NCBI GenBank assembly: GCA_020466095.1
Contig: CM035806.1
Location: 128,541,679-128,605,678, forward strand
Source: Chlorops oryzae
Lineage: Eukaryota > Arthropoda > Insecta > Diptera > Chloropidae
DNA length: 64,000 nucleotides
Direction: 5' to 3'
The translations under genes and the position numbers were made by a program. Shown here piece after piece: positions 10,184-21,229 of this stretch. The notes under the pieces were generated by a model that worked only from the letters and a program-made list of their open reading frames with translations, did not search any database and had not been told where the DNA came from. Position 1 is the stretch's first letter; every line of letters starts with the position of its first letter.

Positions 10184-11405
10184 ATGACCCACACCCCAAC
10201 ACCAGAGCCATATTTTTTACCAGGGTAAGTTCTGAAGCCTTGTCATTAAAACTGTTTCCATCCATAACGTTCATCGTTCCATGCAGTTACGGTGGACATT
10301 GCCCAGAGACTCGGTTCTACATCGGCGATAGGTACGCTCGGATTACACACAGAGCACTTTTGAGTACCAGCGCAGCACATGGTTCCGATATTAATCTATC
10401 AGCAACTCAAGATTGTCCGAACTTCGCGTTGGAGAAAGAGGAAGCGCAAGCAATGATGAATAAACGCGAGAAAAATGTCGACAGCGTTTTTAGTCTGACC
10501 ATGGTGCCCGGGTATACTGGGTCTGTGCCAAGACTAAAAGCCCAAGTGGGAAAGAGCTACTCGGAAGCGACGATGTCTGCATTAGTCGAACATGAAAAGT
10601 TAATGGAAGAAAAGCGTTGCTACAATAGAAATCTCATGCATGCCACATTGCTAAATAGCGATCGCGGACGGTTTGAGCGAAAAGTAGCTGAACGTATGGT
10701 AAGGAGCTCCTCGTCTCTGATCAGACGTGATTAATGCATAATGAACATTTCATATTTTTATTATTCGGTATGCTCAGATGCCTCGAACACAATGCAGGAC
10801 TCCATTAATTGCAATAGATCCTAAACGAAATGGTGTGATATCGTTTAGAAATGAAACTCCAGATGCAATTCCTCCCTACTCGAAATGCACACCGCCCCAT
10901 TTTATGCCGAACGATGATGACGAAAAATTCATATTAGAAGGTAAGAGTATGGATGGATGTGATCAACCTAAAAGCTCACCATAATTAATCATAGTTTTTC
11001 CTTTATTGTTTATTGTTAATTGTTTATTCTTTGCCTGACATCTATCATTATGTAGGCTATACTGGACACATTCCAAACAAGAAAAAATACTTTGGTATTT
11101 CCACAAGAAAAGTGACTCGTAAAGCGTTAAATGAGTTTTCTGACAATATTGAACGTCGTCGTTATGAGAAAATATGCGGATCGGGTCTTAAATTTGGCCC
11201 GCACCATGATTGCAATCAGACCGACTGTGACGTATATCGTAAAAACTCTAGCATGCCTACGTATGGTGGGCACGTGCCTGGACGTATCTTCCAGGTCGGA
11301 AAGCGCACCAGCATTGAAATGAAAGAAGCCAAAGATTGGCTACGGACACAAAAATCAACCTCCATGGAAGAATGCCCTGCACAGTGTGGAGCACAGTGGC
11401 GTTAA
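10184..11405 (+). CDS. CIMIP2/FAM166-like ciliary microtubule inner protein (UPF0605)
   Basis: Four exons with GT-AG junctions: 10184-10224, 10287-10698, 10778-10940 and 11056-11405, joining to 966 nt (321 aa). Introns are 62, 79 and 115 bp. Family signatures are the Pro-Gly-Tyr-Gly-Gly-His type repeats: LPGYGGHCP (residues 12-20), VPGYTGSVPR (87-96), EGYTGHIP (205-212) and YGGHVPG (275-281). These match UPF0605/DUF2475, to which Drosophila CG18335 and vertebrate FAM166/CIMIP2 belong. Family members are known to line the lumen of axonemal doublet microtubules, so this product probably acts in sperm flagella or ciliated neurons. The start is the first ATG of exon 1 (AAAATGACC). No signal peptide or membrane segment is seen. 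Which CIMIP2 paralogue it matches is not decided. Confidence 0.87.
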
Positions 11406-11663
11406 TGAGGTTTGATCTTATTATATGGGGCGACAGGATGTACCGAACGTGCTCCAAATTACGTTCGGAAAAGAAACAATTTGAGGAAGACGTAGTTATA
11501 GTTTTCTACAATTAAAAAATAATTTTGAATAAGAATTTCGCTTGAATGTTTGAAAATTGAAAATATTATCTTTAACAATTCACCAGTTGAAGTTAGCGAA
11601 ACCATCATCCCAAAGTAAAACCAGTCCATCGGTCCTGTCACATATAACCATCATATATAACAA

Positions 11664-12090
11664 TATATGTCACTGTCAAAGATTTTGAGCGGGATATTTC
11701 GCGCCAGTTAGAAAGAGATGGTACTCGGCAAAGCAAAAAAAGAGCGAGAGCGAAATACTTGAGTACCTAAGTGAAAAATGCTCTTTTTGGTGGGTGCCCA
11801 AGACCGTGGTGAAAAGAGCCAAAATAGAAACGGCTCCTGAGTGACATATATATGTAGTTATATATGACTAACATATATTACTATATATGTCACTCTCATA
11901 GGTTTTGGGCGGGACATTTCGCGCCAGTTAGAAAGAGATGTTACTCGGCAGGCAAAAAAAGAGCGAGAGAGAAATACTTTTGGTGAGTACCTAAGTGAAA
12001 AATGCTCATTTTGGAGAGTACCCAAGACCGTGTTGAAAAGAGCCAAAATAGAAACGGCTCCTGAGTGACATATATAGTTATATATGATGA
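11664..12090 (+). repeat. Two tandem copies of a ~219-bp unit
   Basis: ATATGTCACT-TCA begins near 11665 and again near 11884. Both copies carry TTTCGCGCCAGTTAGAAAGA, AAAAAAAGAGCGAGAG and AGAAACGGCTCCTGAGTGAC. They differ by scattered substitutions and small indels. A fragment of the start (ATGTCACTCTCATAG) recurs at 27357. The function is unknown and no ORF is supported. Confidence 0.8.
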
Positions 12091-12284
12091 CTAATATCTT
12101 TATCCATGTACAATTAGTTTGAGTTAAAATGACTCAAACATTTGTTGAGTTTTTTTTACCCATCGTTTTGAGTCATATTTATTTACGAATGAGTTGCAAA
12201 TTCCTATTCTAACCCGGTAGCGCTTAGCGATGCCATACGGCATCACTAGGAGGGTTTGTGCTCTGTCGTCGCCAGTGCTCGTAC

Positions 12285-12366
12285 TTCTACCACTTTAGTG
12301 GTAGATCTACCACTATTTTCACTTTCTACCACTTCTACCACGCTAGGTCCAAATCTACCACTTTTT
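12285..12366. repeat. CTACCACTT micro-repeats
   Basis: CTACCACTT or a close variant occurs about six times in 80 bp, with one inverse copy (AGTGGTAGAT). Confidence 0.5.
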
Positions 12367-12499
12367 TTAACTCACCCAGCCTGATTTTATCGCATTCATG
12401 ACAAAATCATCGATGCAGAAGTATTGAAGAATTCATTTCTAAAGAGACCAAATGGTGCTGTTTCGAATAATTTTCTAGTGAAAATTCCATGGAAGCAAG

Positions 12500-12744
12500 C
12501 AGGGGCGGACTGGGCCTATGGGCAACCGGGCAAATGCCCGGTGGGCCCCCAGTGCGCTATATCTGGGATCAATACTCATGGAGTAAGGATTTTTATATTT
12601 TTATTTTTTTTATATATGGAGTTTATTTCAGATGAACTTTAAAACCCAATTTTTCCAGTTTTTAGCTGTTAGATTTTGTTTTTTTGGGGGCCCGGTTTTT
12701 TTTTCAAACGCCTGGTGGGCCCTTTGATCCCCAGTCCGCCCCTG
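12500..12744. mobile_element. hAT MITE (CAGGGGCGGACTGG termini)
   Basis: Starts CAGGGGCGGACTGGGCC and ends CCAGTCCGCCCCTG. The 8-bp duplication GAAGCAAG is perfect at 12492-12499 and 12745-12752. TIR sequence and duplication length fit the hAT superfamily. It is 245 bp and non-coding. Confidence 0.92.
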
Positions 12745-12996
12745 GAAGCAAGAGCTCGTTACAAGTGATCCTTCTTCAAACGAAATTTTCATTTGAAAAA
12801 TCGTTGATTACTCCTTTTTTCAATGAAGATCTTATGCAATTTTCATGAAAACAGTGTTTTGCATATTTTCAAGATGTCTGCTATGGTTTACACATTTTTG
12901 AGCAAGTTTAATTCACTTCTGCTTTTCATTGAAGTGCATTTAAAACTAAACAATTGTGATAGAATCAGTAACGTTTTATGTTATGAGCTACCGTTA

Positions 12997-13213
12997 ATAT
13001 CGAGCCCTAACCGCGAAAATAACGTAAGCGACAAAAATCAAATTTTACAGGAGAGCGTTTTTTCTGATCTCCTTTGCATTGACGTTAATATTGAGCATAT
13101 CGTCGTAATATTTTACTAGGTGATGAGTTTCAGGCTGAAGAACATATTTTCATCAAAAAGTCAATTTCGAAATATATGTCGCTTACGTTATTTTCGTGGT
13201 TAGGGCTCGATAT
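12997..13213. mobile_element. MITE with GTTA duplication, copy 1
   Basis: ATATCGAGCCCTAACCGCGA at the left and its inverse (ACCACGAAAATAACGTAAGC on the other strand) at the right end. GTTA flanks both sides (12993-12996, 13214-13217). A degenerate copy is at 54833-55067. Confidence 0.8.
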
Positions 13214-13619
13214 GTTATATTCAATGAAGTGCTTTCAACCGAAATGGAAATACAAAACTAAAAAAATTTTAACATAAAATATATTTCTGTTTCTTTCCCT
13301 CCCAGATCCCATTTACTAATTTTAAATGAAATTTTCATTCGTATTACCACCATATACTCTATTTTCAAATGAAATAATCATGCACGTTGGATTCATTTCA
13401 GCCAGCCAGCATGTACTCTTTGCCCAAATGAAGTTTTCATGCGGACCAGGGTGATACACTCCTTTACCTAATGAATACCACATGAATTTTGAAGTAAGGA
13501 AAATAGCGGCCATCTCCTAACAAAATTCATTAGAAGTAAGGGTTAGCAATGCGAGTAGTCGCAGTATGAATTTTCACCATTTCGGAAGTACTGCAGAAGT
13601 AATGAAATTTCCGGCTGGG

Positions 13620-14776
13620 AATTTATATAAAAAGTGGTAGATATAAAATTGTTTAAAATAGTAATATGTGGGTACAATATATCACATCTGATCATGTAGA
13701 AAATTGGGAAACTTAAATGTTTTTAGGTATTTTCTATTATAAAAAAAAACTTAAAAAATTGACGCGCGTCATAGCTTCAATTTTAAAGAATTTTGACAAC
13801 CAGTAGGTGTGCTCAACTTGGAAGCAATTATTGAACGTGTGACTGCAGTGTTAAACAAATTTTTTATATGGAAATTATATGTGGAAAATCTCTTATAACT
13901 TCTTTATTTTTCAGCCAATTTTGGAGAAATTTAGTTTTTTATATACGCTAAATATATGTTTATCATTTTGAATTACCGAAAAAAATTTTTTTAGTTAAAA
14001 TGAAATTTTGCAAATTAAAAAAAACCTTAAAAAGTCAAACTTTTTTATGTTCAAATCTCTATAGCTCAAAAACTAAGACACCGATTGTAACAAATAATAT
14101 ATTGTTGCGAAGGGGCAAGTTTTCTGCTCCATACTGAAAAAATTCTATTTTATTTAGGCGATCAGTTTTGGAGTTCTTTGGCAAAATCTCTTAAAGTAAC
14201 CAAAAAAACACGTTTTTTGCGTATATCTCAAAAACTATTCTTTGGAAAAAAGAAAACGAATGCCATTTTCGTGATCAGCGATCCCAATTTAGTCTAAAAA
14301 CGATCATTTCGTCTCTGCTCTCGCGAAAGTCTTAAATTCTGTTAACTAGTGTAATTTTAAAGCAATGGAATTAATCGATATGACATATATTTGTCGTGTG
14401 AGTGGAAAAAAGACCATGCATGTTCCAATCCAATTTTAACGAATACGAAATGAAAATTGACAGCTCATATAGCTCGATACATATTGTGCGAGAGCACCTT
14501 AAGCAGATATCCAAATTTAACCTTTGATATCCCAATGGCTGGGTCTGCACCAATATAATTGCCCAACTTTCGTTCATTGAGCTACGGGAGGGGAAGGTTT
14601 GCCTAATTTTTGCCCAACCAAATGAGTACACCAAAAATTAAGTTTCGTGTGCAAGGAATTTTCCAATTTATGGAACGGGTAATTTTTAGACTCGTGTGCA
14701 TTCAGTGAATGATCGCATTTTTCTGAAATACCGATTCGTATTCCCGAAATTTGTGCAAATAATATTGCAAATGTAA
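13620..14776. other. No gene seen
   Basis: AT-rich unique-looking DNA. Open frames here (for example 14371-14634, minus) lack codon structure or recognisable domains. Confidence 0.5.
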
Positions 14777-14783
14777 TACAGTA

Positions 14784-15563
14784 GTAGGGTGACCAAACGT
14801 CCTTTTTTTTGGCGGTTTGGGGAAAGTAATTAATCGGCCTTTGATTGTCCTTTATTGTATTCATTGTTCTGGTGATATTAATAAATCCCGTTCAAGTGTA
14901 TATAACTTATTACTAATAAAAACTAGGCTGTCGAAATTTTTATTATTTTTTTTTTAATGTTAAAATGTCCACACGGAATTTGAAAGACAATTGCCTAAAA
15001 AGATTTTGAGAACTTTTTCAGATTTTTTGAAGGACGTTTAGAGGTCGCGCAAATGGATTTTATGGGGAAACCTCCACTTTTGAAGGAAGGGTTGTAATTT
15101 ATACCTCAAATGGATGCCTACGTGTAAAATTTTATTGTGAAATGTAATCAGGTCGAAAGATAATGAATTGAGCTTTATTTTGGGGTGTACAGAAGGGGGC
15201 TAGCTAAGCTAATTTAAAATTTGTACTCACCTGTGTGCGCGCGATTTGCCACTATGAACTTAGCTTTCGTGGTGCAACAATGAAAAGCTCTTATTTTTTC
15301 TAAATTTTTAATGCAACAAAAATTTATTTATATTAAGAAGATAATAAAACAACAACAAAAATTAATTTCTTGAAAAGTAAAAAAAAATAATATATAGAAA
15401 TCTGCTTTTTCTCTGTATATCGAAGAGATTTTCTTAGGTCGTGTTTGACTATTGGAAGTATATACTACGCCCCAAAAGAACATGTGAAAAAGTGTTTTCA
15501 TAGCATATGGAAAACATTTCACGAAGGTGTCCTTTATTTAACCGAAAGCATTTTGGTCACCCT
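14784..15563. mobile_element. hAT-like element with ATACAGTA duplication
   Basis: TAGGGTGACCAAACGTCC at the left and TTTGGTCACCCT at the right form the TIR core. ATACAGTA repeats perfectly at 14776-14783 and 15564-15571. Internal DNA (14990-15060) resembles the arm of the mariner-like element at 61230. No transposase ORF remains. Confidence 0.75.
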
Positions 15564-15571
15564 ATACAGTA

Positions 15572-15707
15572 GGCATATTCACGAGACCTCGGTATCGTTG
15601 CAGAAGTGTAAAAGTGTAAAAATTTTGTTAGGCTTCCAACAACTTGTATTGAAAAATCTTCCACTTTTGCACTTTTGCCACGATACCGAGGTCTCGTGAA
15701 TAGGCCT
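15572..15707. mobile_element. 136-bp palindromic MITE
   Basis: CACGAGACCTCGGTATCGTT near the left and ACGATACCGAGGTCTCGTG near the right are nearly perfect inverse copies. AGTA flanks both sides. Almost the whole element would fold into a hairpin. Confidence 0.8.
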
Positions 15708-15792
15708 AGTATTCCCCGGATATAAGCACTCCCCGCTTATAAGCGCAATTTTCGTGTATTTTGCACGGTGCTTATATCCGGCGAATACTGTA

Positions 15793-16358
15793 AACGAGAA
15801 AATGAACTGACGGGCAAGTTCAAATCATTCATAAGTATTCAGCGCTTTTGCCGAAGTATGGAGAAATGTCCAATAACTAAATAAGAATACTTTTGGGATA
15901 GCTTAGGGCTAGAGAATTGTTGTAAGTGAAATTCTAAAAATTATAATCGCCGCTCCGCATCAATTTGTTACAAAGCCAGCATTTACATACATACGTAACA
16001 CTGTTTACAAATATGTAATGAGTTTTTTTCTTCTAAACATCTTTACACCCTTTTTCTTGTGGACTTTCGCCTTCTAAACGTTTTTTATATTGATTTTTGC
16101 AAAAAAAAATTTTTTAGGGAGCATTGTAGCTTTTTTGAGCAGAACTTGATAATGCATCGTTCAATTTAAACAAATTATCCCTCTTAATTAAATAAAATTA
16201 GCCAATCTAAGGCTTTTTCTTACATGGTTTTAAGATCAGTGAAGAAAATAAGGTTATATAGTCCTTTGAATATTTGAAAAAAGGAAAAACAGATTTCTAG
16301 AGAAAATTCATCAAATCTTTCTCATCAGCATCTAAAAAACGATCGTAAAGAGACAAAT
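15793..16358. other. No gene seen
   Basis: AT-rich; no supported feature. Confidence 0.5.
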
Positions 16359-16571
16359 AGCCCGATTCTGAATATTCCCGCGGAATTTACTTTTCTCAAG
16401 AGTAAACTTCTTCTTTTTTAAATATTTGGAAGAAGAAATTTGATGGGGAATGGGTATTTGACCCATACCCATAATTTTCCTTACCCTATCTATTTGAAAA
16501 AGGAGAATTTTGGTCTCGAGAGAAGTAAATTCCCCGGGAATTCGTTCCCCGGGCATATTCAGAATCGGGCT
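16359..16571. mobile_element. 213-bp MITE (AGCCCGATTCTGAATATTCC), copy 1
   Basis: AGCCCGATTCTGAATATTCC at the left is inverted at the right (GGCATATTCAGAATCGGGCT). Inside is the GGGAATGGGTATTTGACCCA core shared with 19971-20181. A third fragment is near 42033-42085. Confidence 0.85.
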
Positions 16572-16899
16572 GAAAATTTGTTTTGCAATTTTTTAATTTC
16601 ATACTGAGTTCGCTTCTTCTAATCCTTGATGTTTATTTTCATATTTTTCGGTTACTTTGACTCACATATTTCCGAACGAGTCAATGTAAATTTCATCATC
16701 GTCTTACATCGTCCACTTCAGGAAAATCAAAGAAACGATATCCAACATTTCTTGCAAATTAACCATATTATTCTGAAACTGATTATTTTTATTTTTTTTT
16801 TTTTGCAATTTAAAAATAACAGTTAAACTTTTTCAGTCTAAAGAAGAAGTAATAAAAAATTTAATTGAAAATGTCTTTTCTATATCCCTTAAAGGCTAT

Positions 16900-16956
16900 A
16901 ATAAAAAAAAAGAGATCGTACTTGCTATAAGTTATAGCAATTACGATCCCTTTTTT
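16900..16956. repeat. Short hairpin flanked by A and T runs
   Basis: GAGATCGTACTTGCTATAA is followed immediately by its near-inverse TTATAGCAATTACGATCCC, between AAAAAAAAAGA and CTTTTTTTT. One bulge or mismatch is seen. It is likely a small MITE or its relic. Confidence 0.55.
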
Positions 16957-17618
16957 TTAACACATATACTATTTATTGAATCACTCCTGCAACCAGGAGT
17001 CTAACAATAAGTTTTTACATCTCACAAATCTACTTGCAAAATTACATAAGCCCCAGACGGCAGGTCGAATCGTACGTCAGCAAATAGTCGCTTATGGATG
17101 CCTTTCTCAAGCATCGCTTGAAAAATAAAATTCACATTAATAAATTAATTATTGTTCTCCTAGAAAAACCTTCGTTGCAGAAAAGAGTCACCGAAATGGG
17201 ACCAAAAAATGCAACAAATATAGGAATCTGTTGATTCACTATAAAAAAAAAAGAGAAGTTTAGCTCATATCTAGCTAGCTAGGCTCCAATCATAAGTAGA
17301 TGGAAGTGCAGTGGATTGCACGCATGTATTGCGATGTTAACTAGCTAAAGAAATTTATGGCGGCGTGCAGATTGCATTTTTACGATCTCTGAGCCTGAGA
17401 AAATATGAGAGAGAAATCTCCTGAATTTGATAAGATTTTGAGCATTTATTCAACAAGAAGAAGAAGATCCAAAATGTTGAAAACAGACATGCTATAGGAG
17501 CATTTAGTTACCCCATTGTTGTTACTTTTAATACGATTTTAAATCGCTTCACAAACAAATAGTCGTCACTGCAAACCTTATGACCTGTTGACATCACCTT
17601 TAATTCGAAATTTCTTGC
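16957..17618 (-). other. Downstream region of AAR2
   Basis: Unique-looking DNA 3' of AAR2. A minus-strand AATAAA (plus-strand TTTATT near 17441-17447), about 170 nt past the stop, is a candidate poly(A) signal. No other gene is seen. Confidence 0.45.
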
Positions 17619-18862
17619 TTATGATATTTTAACCTCTTCAGGCATCGGATTTGACAATAAATCTTCGCCCTCAACGATAACTGGCAAATCATCTGGGTCC
17701 TCATCTAGCAGTCCAGGAAATTTCCAGCCGAGTCCCGACTCCAATTTTCCACAAAGTCGTTCAGCACTAACACTTAAATTGTTTGCATGCAAGTTTTTAA
17801 GCAGTGAACGAACATCCCTGAATACTGAATTGCGCTCATTTGCTACCATAAGCTCTTCCGGCAAATGTGGCAGTTGGTGTGCAAGCAATTCACTGTACTT
17901 CATGAAAAACAGTTTGTACTTTTCCACTGCCATTTCGGAATGAACAAGCAAATGGAATATTCGCCGCCAATGGGTAAGGGATTCAAATGAATGCCCAATC
18001 AAGTAAAAAACAAAAGCTAGCTCGATTTCCTCAAGTAGTTCCTTTGATGATGAAAATTTTTCCAAAAGTTTAACAACAGCCTCAATGCAGTCTATACTAT
18101 GTCTGGATATTTCCGATGGTTCAACATCTTTCGGAACACGTTCCGGTAAATCAGTAAAACGTGGCGCCGTACCTTCAATGGGCTTCAGCTGGGGAAGCAA
18201 ATCATCATCATCAATAAGTTTATGAAAGCTATTGCCTATATGTGCCAGTTGTGTCTCCGTTTTTGAATTTCCCTTTGGGCGCTCAGAGTCTGGACATGAT
18301 TGCAGCTCCATGTTCGTTCGTATGGTGCCTTTTTCCGGACGGCAGCGTTTTATCGTTTTGGTAGTTACATCATCAGTTAATTGTCTCCAAGCAGCAGCGA
18401 AACTATAATCGTAGGCGGCCAAATACCGATCCAAATCAAATATATGCTGCCGTATACGCTCTTTCTCAAGCTCTGGATCTGCAATTTGGCGCTTTCTCAG
18501 CTCCTCAGCGTTGTGATCCCATTCGCGTATGACAATCTCTCCAGCGGAAAAATAATGAACGAAACTAACGCGCGGTGCATTGTCTCCGTATGGCCCCTGC
18601 AAATCAATGAGAGTTAATACTTAAATCTGGTTGTATCACCTTGTCCTAGTAATATTCATACCCTTGCTGCACACCATACCATATGGGGGCCATCAGGAAT
18701 CATTTTTATGCCTCTAAAATTCTCCGCAACCGTATATGAACATAAATCAATGCCGAATTCACTGCCCATTGGCACTCCAGCTATGATTAAGAGTGCCCCA
18801 TTTGACAGCAGCCTCCTGGCCAATTCGGGATCCATCTGCATGCCATGGTGGTGGGTATTCAT
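17619..18862 (-). CDS. Aar2: AAR2, U5 snRNP assembly factor
   Basis: Two exons on the minus strand: 18862-18662 (67 codons) and 18596-17619 (325 codons plus stop), with a 65-bp GT-AG intron in phase 0; product 392 aa (human AAR2 is about 384). The N-terminus MDPELARRLLSNGALLIIAG and the block EFGIDLCSYTVAENFRGIKM are diagnostic; the C-terminal helical domain carries EIELAFVFYLIGHSFESLTH. In yeast and human, AAR2 is known to bind Prp8 in the cytoplasm and hold it until the mature U5 snRNP forms in the nucleus. Three in-frame Met codons occur in the first 10 residues; the family start is normally near MDPEL, so initiation at 18862 is provisional. Exon 2 reads without interruption. Confidence 0.95.
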
Positions 18863-19090
18863 GGCAATATTTATTTATTTTTCCGGAACAATTATAGTTT
18901 CTGGACGATTCTGGAATCTTTGTTTTGGTTAGTCCCTAGCTATGGACTCCCTGATTCCAAATCTGGAATCAGTTTTTCGGGGTCGTGTCTAGCTTAGGAG
19001 ATGTCGCGTTTTGAAATTTTCCCAAAATCGCACTAATTTTTCATTTATTTTGAAACTTGTGTAGTTGCCACATTAACCAGTGCGCATAAC

Positions 19091-19250
19091 CAAGGTGTAT
19101 TTAACAAGGTGATATCAATATTACAACAACACATTGGTTTGTTGTTGCAAAGAAACTGAAAAGTCAAAAAATTTCAAATAATTTGACAGTTTAGTTTCAG
19201 ATCTGTTGTTTTTGTTGTAATATTGATATCACCTTGTTAAATATACCTTG
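19091..19250. mobile_element. TIR element (CAAGGTGTATTTAACAAGGTG family), copy 2
   Basis: A 160-bp near-palindrome: CAAGGTGTATTTAACAAGGT at the left, inverse ending TATACCTTG at the right. CGCATAAC repeats at 19083-19090 and 19251-19258. Internal TTGTTGTAATATTGATATCA is also inverted. Same family as 9245-9978; an isolated left-end-like relic (CAAGGCGCATTAAACAAGGT) is at 27722. Confidence 0.88.
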
Positions 19251-19778
19251 CGCATAACGCAGTGTTTTTCAATTGAAATTGTTAAAATCGGATATCAGAA
19301 TAATAATTTACGCTAATGTTACGCCACCTGCTCGCGTCGCTACGCTCTGCTTCGTACCCACGCCTTCTGCACGTTGTTTTTTTACTTTTATTATTTTATT
19401 TCGAAATAATTTCATTCTCCTCAAATTCTCTATATTTTAGCACAATTTTCTAGAAAGTAGTAAGAAGCTGAAAATTTGAAATATTTCATGCAATTTTTTT
19501 CCTTTATTTAGCAGAATTTTCTTATTAAACTTCAAATATTAGGGGTCTTCCCTTAAACGTGTATTTTCCTCGAAAACCTGGAAAACTTATAAATCAAGAA
19601 GGCTAAGAAATTAATGAACGAAATTTTTACATTTTTACGCTTTTTCAAACTTTTCACGTTTAAGGAAAGCCCCCATTGTTTCACATCTCGAAGATTTAGA
19701 AATTAAATCTACTAATTGATGGATTTTTTCAAACATTAAGACTGGCAGCGCTAAAAATAGCCTTCAGTCTGTTTCCAC
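19251..19778. other. No gene seen
   Basis: AT-rich; nothing supported. Confidence 0.5.
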
Positions 19779-20572
19779 CAGTGTTGCCGTTTTGTGTACT
19801 TTAGTACGCATTGCGTACTTTTTCAATCACCTGAGTACTTTTCATGTACCAAATTATTTTTGGTCGATTTGCGTACTATTTCGATCAACTCCGCATTAGA
19901 GTTCCAGGACTATCGATTTTAGTTTTTCTTTGATTGTTAACGGTTAAAATTAGAAACTGGGCGAACGATCAGCTCGATTCTGAATATTCCCGGGGAATTT
20001 ACTTTTCTCGAGAGTAAACTTCATCTTATTTAAATATGTGGGAAGAAAATTGATAGGGAATGGGTATTTGACCCATACTCATAATTTTTCTTACCCTGTC
20101 GAATTAAAAACGGAGAATTTTAGTCTCGAGAAATGTAAATTCCCCGGCAAATCGTTCCCCGGAAATATTCATAATTGGGCTGTATTTCTTGCATTCCTCT
20201 TTGTTTCTCTTTATGATTTTTCACTGATGTTTTATGTTGCTCGTTAAACCGAGTGCAGAAAAAAAAAGTATGCCATTTTCCTCGTTATATAAAGTATTCA
20301 ATAGAAAGAGTTTGAATGCTCGTTAAATGCGAGCCTCGCTAAATCGAATGCTCGTTAAATTATTTTTAATAAGTTTATACTCAAAACTAGTCTTTTAGTC
20401 TAGTCTTTGACTACAAAAAAAAATTCATCTTGTATAAATATATTACCATGATGAAAAAATTACGTTAGTTTTTGTGATTTTTCTTTACAAAAAAAAATAT
20501 ATGTGTGCGTACTTTTTCTATAAAAAAGGTCCGTTTTGTGTACTTTTTGATCAGTTTTTTTTGGCAACACTG
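19779..20572. mobile_element. hAT element (CAGTGTTGCC termini) carrying a nested MITE
   Basis: CAGTGTTGCCGTTTTGTGTA at 19779 is inverted at the right end (GGCAACACTG, ending 20572). Flanks GTTTCCAC and GTTTGCAC agree in 7 of 8 bases. A MITE is nested at 19971-20181, and CGTTAAATGCGAGCCTCGCT near 20327 looks like a pogo-type relic. No transposase ORF is present. Confidence 0.78.
19971..20181. mobile_element. 211-bp MITE, copy 2 of the 16359 family
   Basis: It shares TTCTGAATATTCCC, CTCGAGAGTAAACTTC and GGGAATGGGTATTTGACCCA with 16359-16571, plus the matching inverted right end. It is inserted in the hAT element at 19779-20572. Confidence 0.82.
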
Positions 20573-21216
20573 GTTTGCACAATGTTTACGTTGCATTTCC
20601 ATACAAATGAAAACTCTTCTGCTCGCTCACCGTACTTTACCAATCTTCTTTTTGTTGATCGATGTTGACAGTATGTGTAAACGGGGGCATCCATGTAGGA
20701 ATAGTGGGGTCAATTGGCCCCTAGCGAGTAGTGCTCGAGTATAGGAAAAATTACTAACACGCGAGTAGAGACACGGACAGTAGAACGTAACTAGTGACAT
20801 ATTCAACGAGGCATCTACAGTTCAATTTGGCCCACACATTAATCTAACAGTGCGACTCGACATGCGATGGTTTATCGCATACCATCTGTGAAATTTTATG
20901 GTATGCGATGGCAGCAGGTAGAGAGATTTTTTTGAGTGGGCAAATTTCGGTATGCGATGAGCATTTTAAGATGGCACTTAGCCAGAAAATTCGCTGCTTA
21001 GAAGCGCTAAAACATTGAACTTTGTTAAATAAAAACTAAAAAAGAAAAAAAACTCGACATTCTGGGTAAATCCGTTCTTGCAGAAAAAAGAAGATATTCA
21101 ATTATTTCATCTTTATTATTATTCATTTTATTCTTATCAATTTGTCGATGAAATATATGTAATATTATTCAAACTGTCAAAGATGTTTATGTTGTGAATA
21201 AGCGATGAAAACGATA
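20573..21216. other. No gene; MITE-like ATGCGAT phrases
   Basis: GTGCGACTCGACATGCGATG and ATACCATCTGTGAAATTTTA (20850-20960) resemble the TIR of the Harbinger-like element at 34455-35034. Nothing else is supported. Confidence 0.4.
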
Positions 21217-21229
21217 GGCCGCTTAAATG

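Larger units (their letters stand above)
12375..13619. mobile_element. CCCAGCC-terminal TIR element, copy 1 (with two nested MITEs)
   Basis: Terminal CCCAGCC at 12375 and GGCTGGG ending at 13619. The body shares blocks with 36869-37706, for example GAAGTTTTCATGCGGACCAG, CACTCCTTTACCTAATGAA and GCGAGTAGTCGCAGTATGAA. A hAT MITE (12500-12744) and another MITE (12997-13213) sit inside. No transposase is seen. Confidence 0.75.
14777..15792. mobile_element. pogo/Tc1-like MITE split by two later insertions
   Basis: The left end TA-CAGTA (14777-14783) and right part TTCCCCGGATATAAGCAC to GAATACTG-TA (15712-15792) rejoin into a short MITE with TIR CAGTATTC-CCGGATATAAG and TA flanks. A hAT-like element (14784-15563) and a short MITE (15572-15707) separate the pieces. 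TA duplication and a CAGT start are typical of the Tc1/mariner/pogo group. Confidence 0.7.

Noticed and set aside
16900..16956. Transcription terminator
   Set aside because: Hairpin plus T-run mimics a bacterial terminator, but this is fly-like nuclear DNA.
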